A program made the position numbers and the translations under genes. The notes beneath the pieces were generated by a model. The model ran no database searches and was not told the DNA's origin. It worked only from the letters and a program-made list of their open reading frames with translations. A DNA stretch of 64,000 nt. It comes from Anthoceros angustus. Its lineage: Eukaryota; Streptophyta; Anthocerotopsida; Anthocerotales; Anthocerotaceae. Shown one piece after another: positions 57,981 through 64,000 of the stretch (position 1 is its first letter; each line of letters opens with the position of its first letter). Location of the stretch: positions 124,001-188,000 of the forward strand of contig VJWM01000259.1 in NCBI GenBank assembly GCA_010909165.1. The letters run 5' to 3'.

Positions 57981-58542
57981 TCGGCAATTCTCCTAGGGGT
58001 CCCAAATTCCACCTGCCTCTTCTTGGAAATTTCCAGCTCCCTTGCACTCACGGGCCATCACGGCGTGGGTCCCCTCAGTCGCCCCATCCGCCCTTCCTCC
58101 AGCGCGGTAGTGGTGGCCTGGCGCCCGCTGTGCGCTTCTCTTCCCTTCCCTACCGCGGTCTCGTGGGGTGCTTGCCTGCGTGGCTGCTCCCCCCGTGTGC
58201 CTACCTACTGGTGTGCCTACCTAGTGGTCCTAGTAGTGCCCACCCTCTTGGGTGGGTGCCTCCCTACGGTGGGGCTGGGGGCCTCTCTGCACAGGCACAA
58301 TGAGATGGTGGGGACTCCCCACCCTTGGGGCATCACCCCTCATGGTAGTCCTCCTCTCATAGACTACCATTCGGCCTTCCTCGGCGGTTCTTCCTCTCCT
58401 CCCTTGCTCTTGTGGGGAAAGATTCCCACTCGGCAACCTTGTTGCCTCTACATCCTCCCTTGCTCCTAGCATGCTTGTGGAGTCGACCTCCCATCTTCCT
58501 CAATGCAAAGGCAAGGCCTTTCCAAGCTTGGCTGGAGATGGA

Positions 58543-59201
58543 TTATCTCAGAAGGATGCCAAGCATCTTCCAACTCCTTGCTTGTGAGAAGTCCCTCCGT
58601 TTCCCACAAATGCACCAAATAGGTGCTAAGGTAAGGCCTTGGCCTTCCTCATCCACGAATTTGGCTTGAGGAGCTTCTCCGGTGGATGTAGGCCTCATAC
58701 ATGATGGTGCCCCAATCGGCTTGGCTCCCATGAAATCTTCCACAAAATTGGAGGAAGTTGGTCTTTGAAATAAAGTCCTTTGGTAATTTACCAACCCAGC
58801 ACAATCTTGCAAGAGCCTCCACTTGACTCCTTGATGCTCTGTCTTCCATTCTTGGCATGGGCCTTCACTCCTCCGTCCATCATGTCGAGGACTCTGCGGA
58901 ATTTCGGAGAGGCGTCCTCTTCCTCCATTCGTCCTTTTGAGAGCAATTCGAGCTCTCCTCCTCGGTCTCCATACACTGAATGCTCCTTACGGTCCGGCGA
59001 GGATCCGTTCGAGCATTCCTCTCGTTCGGCAAGGCGCCTCGATTGATGGAGATTGATGAAGCACTCCTCAATCAATTCCAAATTGGTGTAGGCCCATTGG
59101 CGGCCATACACCCATCCCAATTGGATGTTATCCTCCTCGCCCATTGCGAAAATCAACCAAATCGCGGGGTTAGCTGCCGCAAAACAAGTGAATTGGGGCA
59201 T
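58543..59201 (-). pseudogene. Minus-strand coding fragments with conserved-looking tryptophan/cysteine motifs
   Basis: Three minus-strand frames follow one another. At 59,201-58,788: YTNLELIEECFINLHQSRRL, then GELELLSKGRMEEEDASP. At 58,858-58,649: KTNFLQFCGRFHGSQADWGT, then IMYEAYIHRR. At 58,812-58,543: KFVDEEGQGLTLAPIWCICG, then KRRDFSQARSWKMLG. The residue choice, with aromatic, cysteine and charged residues evenly mixed, looks like real protein split by two frame shifts. I do not recognise the family. A decayed host gene or the gag of the minus-strand element are both possible. Confidence 0.4.
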
Positions 59202-60129
59202 CTCGACTCACCCCTCACAGCGGTGGCCTCCACCTTCTTTCCTTTTCCTCGCGAGGAGGCCCTTGGCGGCTCCTTCCCTTGCCTTTCAGCTCGAGGCATG
59301 GTGGCGTTTTCCTTCAAGCCTGGAGGAATTACTTCCCAATTGGCAACTCAGCTTCTCTCAACCTCCTTCTCCTTGTCAGCGCAAAACCCTCAACACAATC
59401 ACGTTAGCTGATCTTCGCTGTGTAATTTCCTTTTCCTCGCGATTTCTCCTCGGGGCGGCGCCCGGCGTGGGGTGGTGGTCCTCCTTCCTCTCTCAATTTC
59501 TCACCTTCGCCTTCAAGTGCCCAGTCGCCCTTCGGCGCCTCAGCCTCGCGACTCTGCGCGCTCCTCCTTTTACAGGCTTGGGTCTCCGCTCCACGGTGTT
59601 TGGCGCCTTCCTCTTCTCCTCCTCGCTCCAGCTAGGGTTCCCTCTCCTTCTTCAGCTCGCGTGCTTAGCTCCCTTTTGCGCTCGATTCGACCGCAGCGGG
59701 GGTGGTGAGGGTGATGGCGGCTTCCTCCTCTCCACTGCCCGGCGGTCTCCGCTCCTCGTGTTTGCGCCTTCCTCTCTTCTCCTCGCTCCGGCTAGGGTTC
59801 CCTCTCCTTCCCGCGCGCTTCTCCCTTCGCTCGATTGGGCGGGCGGTGGTGATGATGGCGGCTTCCTCCTCTCCTCCTCGCTCTTCGCTCAGCTCCTTAG
59901 TTCTTGAAGTGAGCCTCGATTCGAAGGAAGTTGGCGCCCAAAACACTTTGCCCTCCTTGGATTGCGCCACAGGAGTTCCCAACCCTAGATCATTCAATCC
60001 TAATTAATTACCTTCTAATTAATTACCTATTTTCACCTATCTCGCAACCCCATTAATTACCTTCTAATTACCTATTATTATTCCCTATTGGTGAGCATAT
60101 ATAGTGGATATCCCCTTATTCTAATTTCC
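59202..60129. other. GC-rich stretch with a tandem GCTAGGGTTCCC block
   Basis: The block CTCGCTCC(A/G)GCTAGGGTTCCCTCTCC occurs near 59,620 and 59,780, each time followed by a GATGGCGGCTTCCTCCTC stretch (near 59,712 and 59,850), giving a period of about 145-160 bp. Plus-strand open frames here (up to 260 codons) are Ser/Leu/Pro-rich and probably a composition effect. From about 59,995 to 60,120 the sequence becomes AT-rich with repeated TAATTAC. No gene is supported. Confidence 0.4.
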
Positions 60130-60142
60130 TTTTAGCGAGATT

Positions 60143-60214
60143 TGTCGACCTACAGCGGTGACTTTCTCGACCTACGGCGTGTGTGGCGACCTACGGCGTG
60201 TGTGGCGACCTACC
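60143..60214 (+). repeat. Short tandem repeat CGACCTACGGCGTGTGTGG
   Basis: Three to four copies of a roughly 19-21 bp motif stand in tandem (CGACCTACAGCGG, then CGACCTACGGCGTGTGTGG twice, then CGACCTACCGCC). A related CGACCTACAGCGAC occurs near 55,480. Confidence 0.65.
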
Positions 60215-60411
60215 GCCTTTCGGACCCTCACTCTGAGTCGTTTGACCCGTTCTTTTCTGGGATATCCTCTTGCCTTCCTAACAATATCCTACAACTCCAA
60301 GATTCTCGAGAAAATTTCTGGCATGCTCCTCTTCAATCGTTTTAGCCAAAAAAATCAAACTTGTTTGTCTTGGCTCTTTTGTGGTTGCCCAAACTTTTAT
60401 GCTCCATGATG

Positions 60412-61837
60412 TCACATAAATTGAATGCAGAAGGTCACATAGCCAGGTACAAAGCTAGCCTCTGGCTAGAGCACCTCGGGTTACTCCTTCCTACGGGACG
60501 TATTTCTCCGGTTTTTTGTGCACAATCCATCTGTATTATTCTTGCCCTTGCCGCAGAATACAACATAGAATTACAACAGATGGAAGTCGCCTTCCTTCAC
60601 GGCTTTCTCGAGGAAGAGCTTTACATGGAACAGCCGGAAGGCTATGTCGACCCTGCACACCCTAATCATGTTTGCCTACTTATCAAGTGCTTGTATGGCT
60701 TAAAACAGAGTGCTGAACGATGGTATAAGAGGTGTGATACAGCCATGAAGTCCTTGGGTTTCCAACAATGCAAAGCTAACTCCAATGTGTGTGTCTTTCG
60801 AGATGGCTCTGCCTATGTCATCCTTGCTCTCTACGTTGACGATGTTATCCTTGCTGCCAGCAACCTGGATCTCCTGTCACACGTCAAGACACTCTTAAAA
60901 CAGACTTTCGAGATGATTGACAGCGGGGACCTCCTATTTGCTTAGGCATACAGGTCTTGCGGGTCAGATCTGAGGGACTTCTAATTATACACTAGGATAA
61001 ATATATTGCTGAGATCTTACACAAGTTCAACATGGGACAGCCCATCCTGTATCCACACCAGGTGCCGTAGCGGCCAAGCTTACCAGATATGAGTGCCCTG
61101 ATAGCGATGCTGATAAGTTAGATATGCAGGATGTCCCTTATCGACATGCAGTTAGCAGTTTAATCTTCATCAGCAATTGGACGCGTCCTGACATACAACA
61201 TTTTGTCAGTACTGTCTCACAGTTCTTGGAAAATCCAGGCCGTGCTCACTGGACTGCTGTCAAATGGATTTTCCGTTATCTCAAGGGCTCCCACTACATT
61301 GGTTTATGCTACAAGTGTGGAGGCCACACTCACTTGACATTGGAGGGCTTTACTGACGCAGATTGGGCCTCAGACAGTGACTCCCGCAAGAGCCTGTCGA
61401 CGTATGCTTTTCTTCTTGCTCAAGCTGCCATTAACTGGAGCTGCAAGAAGCAGACAAGTATTGCCCTGTCCAGCATAGAGGCTGAATATAAATCCTTGAT
61501 AGATGCAACTAAAGAGGTGGAATGGGAGCAATTCTTTCTTCATGACATAGGGCAGACTCAAACTGGACCCACTCACCTGTATTGTGATAACCAGTCTACT
61601 ATCGCTCTTGTTGCTAACCCTCGCTTCCACGCCCGTACCAAGCACATAGAAGTTCACCACCATTACGTTAGGGATGCTGCTGAGAGGGGGCTGGTGAAAG
61701 TTCTCTATGTGCCCATAGATAACAACACAGCAGACATCCTAACTAAGGCTTTACCTAAGGACAAGCACTCTAAACACATGCAAGGTCTTGGCTTGATGAA
61801 CTACCAACAATACTTCAAGGCCAAGGTCACGTCCTAA
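60412..61837 (+). pseudogene. pol: Truncated Ty1/copia pol (RT and RNase H)
   Basis: The fragment starts with HKLNAEGHIARYKASL, a frame break, then LALAAEYNIELQQMEVAFLH and GFLEEELYMEQPEGYVDP, LYGLKQSAERWYKR and motif C LYVDDVILA (about 60,832). Motif A is normally QMDVKTAFL; here it reads QMEVAFL, so the catalytic Asp is Glu and two residues are missing. Stops at about 60,943 and 60,993 (HQDKY read as H-stop-DKY) follow. A clean 237-codon frame (61,124-61,837) then gives the end of RT and RNase H: FTDADWASDSDSRKS, SSIEAEYKSL, LYCDNQSTIAL, VPIDNNTADILTKAL. Gag, protease and integrase are absent on the left. It is inactive. Confidence 0.9.
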
Positions 61838-62554
61838 AGGAGGGACGGGGGGGACTTACAGGTGAGGCCTAAGTCCTCAGATGTTATTGTTACAACAGTT
61901 TTCCAGCCTTGTGCCTTCTGTTCTTCAGATACCTACAGTCAGGAGATAGGGAGGGTTAAACATATAGAAATCAGGACAGGTGGATGAAGCTCAACGTTCT
62001 TTCCAATCACCTAGACGTTGGTTGATCATTTCTCCTCCTCCTGCTTCCTCCTTAGTCTCTGAAGGAGCTTCTCTACCTCCCGGAGTGGCTTCAGGAGACT
62101 GGCTTCGTCATCGACATCCTTCGGCTGCTCCCAATTCTCATTGTCCTTCACAGGCTTACTCCAGCAGAGGCTCACGTCAAGTGAAATTCTGAACCCACCG
62201 ATGGTGACGCTGGAACCAAGCAGATGGCGTTCGTCCCACTCTTCAGCATGATGCTGGACATGGCGCAGCTTCCGTGGCCTGCCTCTCCCACTCTTTACCT
62301 ACTCACGTACAGGGCTCACCGCCCTCTTGCCTCTGGTCTCAAGCCTGGACGTCATCACAATCACCAGGATTCTCAGCCCTTGAACGCAAGCGTAAGCAGC
62401 AGCGAGGAACACAGCGTAGGCCGAGGCGATATTTGTAGCCATCTCGCCACTGCGCACTGGCGCCGGTAGTTGGCGATTTGATTACGCCGCTCGCTCCCTG
62501 TGGATTGCCCGTTGTCTGATGCTCTTCTCTAAGCTCGTTTCGCTTAAGGGAGGG
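61838..62554 (+). other. Copia 3' untranslated interior
   Basis: This lies between the end of pol and the 3' LTR. It starts with a purine-rich AAAGGAGGGACGGGGGGG run, then shows no protein domain. Short plus-strand frames (61,980-62,192 and 62,224-62,469) are Ser/Pro/His-rich and unrecognised. A second purine run, TTAAGGGAGGG, ends right at the LTR and is the likelier polypurine tract. Confidence 0.5.
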
Positions 62555-62769
62555 TGTTACGGGTTGAGTAATCTTACCTCGCTTAGGGTTAATCTGGCTA
62601 GGTTAATTAGGAGAAGGTTATTTATCCAAAGGACACTAAGTGAAGGGTTGCTTAGATGTTTAGTATATAAGACCAACTAGGACACTACTTTTCATTCATT
62701 GTTTTTATGCTCTTAATAAGAATATGCTTCTTCTTCCTCTTGCACTTTGACCATGGTTCAAACCGAACA
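62555..62769 (+). repeat. Copia 3' LTR, about 215 bp
   Basis: It begins TGTTACGGGTT directly after a polypurine run and can be read to end in AAACCGAACA, an imperfect inverse of the start. A TATATAA motif lies at about 62,664-62,670 and an AATAAG polyadenylation-like motif near 62,714. The left end is well supported; the right end is a guess, because no second LTR copy is available for comparison. Confidence 0.55.
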
Positions 62770-63879
62770 GATCACCTGGATGGAGCGCCGAGAGAGCAGC
62801 CTCCACATTCGAGTCATGGGGCACCGCCGAATGTGCGCGCACATCTACCACCAGCTCACACCCCGACCTTGATCATGCGCAAGGTGTTGGAGACTCCTTT
62901 GATCTCCCTCCAGGACATGGGAGTTGAGCGTGCTCGATGCCAAGTGTCTTGGGCTTGGCAATTTGAAGCTTCCACGGCTGTCCTAGACTCGGATCGGAGA
63001 GTCCATGGGACACTCTAGTCCCATACTGGACAAAGCCGGTGGATCCCATGGGCAGCCTCACCGACGCCAGTCAGAGTTGCCACCACCACCATCGACCATG
63101 TTACGATGGTGGTGGTGAGGGCGGCTGCCCACAACCATGAGGAGGGCCAGCCACTTGGAGGGCATATGCGCGCCTATGCGTCCCAGCGTGGAGTACTGAG
63201 CACCTTCGTGATTCAGCCCACCAATCGCATGAATGTGCGAGTGAGCAATGCCATGGTGGACAATAGGGAAGGCCATGTCACGGTGAATGGTTATGCTCCC
63301 AAGCTTGTGCTCTTGGACACGGGGGCACAGCCCGTGATCATTGGCAAGGCTCTGGCCACCACGTCGAACTTGCAGGGAACGGCACTCCGCCATTCACCTT
63401 GGAACATCAGGACAGCCTCTTGCGCTGTGGAACCTGTGTGTGGAGAGATCACCACCGCCATCACGCTCAATCCGGGATAAGCCATGACATTGGCCATTCA
63501 TTGCCTTGTCACGGCAGCTGCTAATTACGATGTCCTTCTCGGACAGGAGGTTTTGTTCCCATCCGCCATCAGCGTGGACAATTGGACAAAGCAAGCTCAC
63601 TATCGCCTCGATTGGCATAGTGGAGGTCAGCAAGGGGCGCACTTTCCCTTGAATCTGCATGGCGGATTGGACACCGAGGCAGCCATTGTCCTAACTACTC
63701 TAGTCCTTATGGCGACCATTTAGGCTGTCCCCGAGGTGCTCCTTGCCGACAGCCAGCATTTGAGTGACATGCTGGAGCTTGCCGACTTGGATCCAGATCA
63801 AGAGGCCGAACATTTGGTCACAGCAGCCTGCCTAGAAGACACTCCACCATCATTCGAACTGTCCGACCTGGTTCAGTGA
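62770..63879 (+). pseudogene. pro: Gag-protease polyprotein fragment of another retroelement
   Basis: One plus-strand frame runs through this stretch with in-frame stops at 63,016 (TAG), 63,478 (TAA), 63,721 (TAG) and 63,877 (TGA). It contains a retropepsin: VTVNGYAPKLVLLDTGAQPV then IIGKALA, with the catalytic Asp at 63,316-63,318, and the second half NYDVLLGQEVLFPSAISVDN after the TAA. DTGAQPV with a YDVLLGQ(E/Q)xLxP second motif is a pattern I recall from gypsy-like elements of plants and green algae. Upstream residues (VERARCQVSWAWQFEAST) are not recognised. The element seems to continue past the window end. It may be decayed, or the stops may be sequence errors. Confidence 0.65.
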
Positions 63880-64000
63880 AGCTCTTCCACGAGTGTAGCA
63901 AGCTCTGCAGCTTCAGCACTCCCCCTTGGGCGAACAAGCACCTTCCACCACGGTGAGCCAGCAGATCATCACGTGGACGGTGCCCACTTCTGACATTACT

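Noticed and set aside
59125-59907. 260-codon plus-strand frame rich in Ser, Leu and Pro
   Set aside because: The amino-acid pattern follows a pyrimidine-rich, tandemly repeated stretch. No domain is seen, and overlapping frames on both strands are equally open.

Overview
This window looks like repeat-dense nuclear heterochromatin from a green plant, either a land plant or a streptophyte alga. The evidence is fragments of Ty3/gypsy and Ty1/copia retrotransposons of plant-like type, a minus-strand primer-binding site of the type seen in plant Tat-like gypsy elements, mixed base composition and no compact genes. I cannot name the species. I found no convincing host protein gene, rRNA or tRNA. 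Every coding region I can support belongs to a transposable element, and nearly all are broken by frameshifts or stops in the sequence as given.

Positions 1 to about 50,800 are a tandem array. Six units of a 3.5-5.4 kb non-coding repeat follow one another in the same orientation. Each unit has a lead segment T (about 350 bp, AT-rich), segment A (about 1.2 kb), subrepeats B and B' (about 420 bp monomers), minisatellite C (about 90 bp monomers) and end segment D. D stops at a short (ATCT)n tract. At exactly that tract, three of the first five units carry a 4.04-4.08 kb element encoding an unusual reverse transcriptase (RT), and the other two have an uninterrupted site. The order is filled, empty, filled, empty, filled, so the higher-order period is about 14 kb. 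The sixth unit ends in a 520 bp (ATCT)n expansion. The RT element has conserved ends, a roughly 1,200-residue reading frame (broken as given), motifs A (ADITRCYEAIP), B (GIPMG) and C (YIDD), and two conserved hairpins near its 3' end. The layout recalls R2 elements in rDNA or SLACS in spliced-leader arrays, but with a microsatellite as the site. This is the most interesting part of the window.

The first RT copy is split just after its YIDD codons by a 10.65 kb LTR retrotransposon (7,670-18,322; 5 bp target duplication TGGCT). That element has gag, a CCHC knuckle, a retropepsin and only the C-terminal tail of integrase, so it looks non-autonomous. It contains three separate tandem duplications (5' LTR, gag/nucleocapsid, protease).

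Positions 50,807-56,100 hold a decayed gypsy pol on the plus strand. It meets a minus-strand integrase fragment head-on near 53,250, and farther right lie a minus-strand primer-binding site and LTR end. From 56,800 to 59,200 there are unrecognised minus-strand coding fragments, possibly gag-like. From 60,400 to 62,770 there is a truncated Ty1/copia pol with a short 3' LTR, and from 62,770 to the end part of another gag-protease polyprotein.

Differences between copies of the RT element, and between duplicated parts of the LTR element, fall very often at CAG/CTG trinucleotides and often shift the frame. That is the plant CHG methylation context. Much of the apparent decay may therefore be base-calling error in methylated repeats rather than real mutation.
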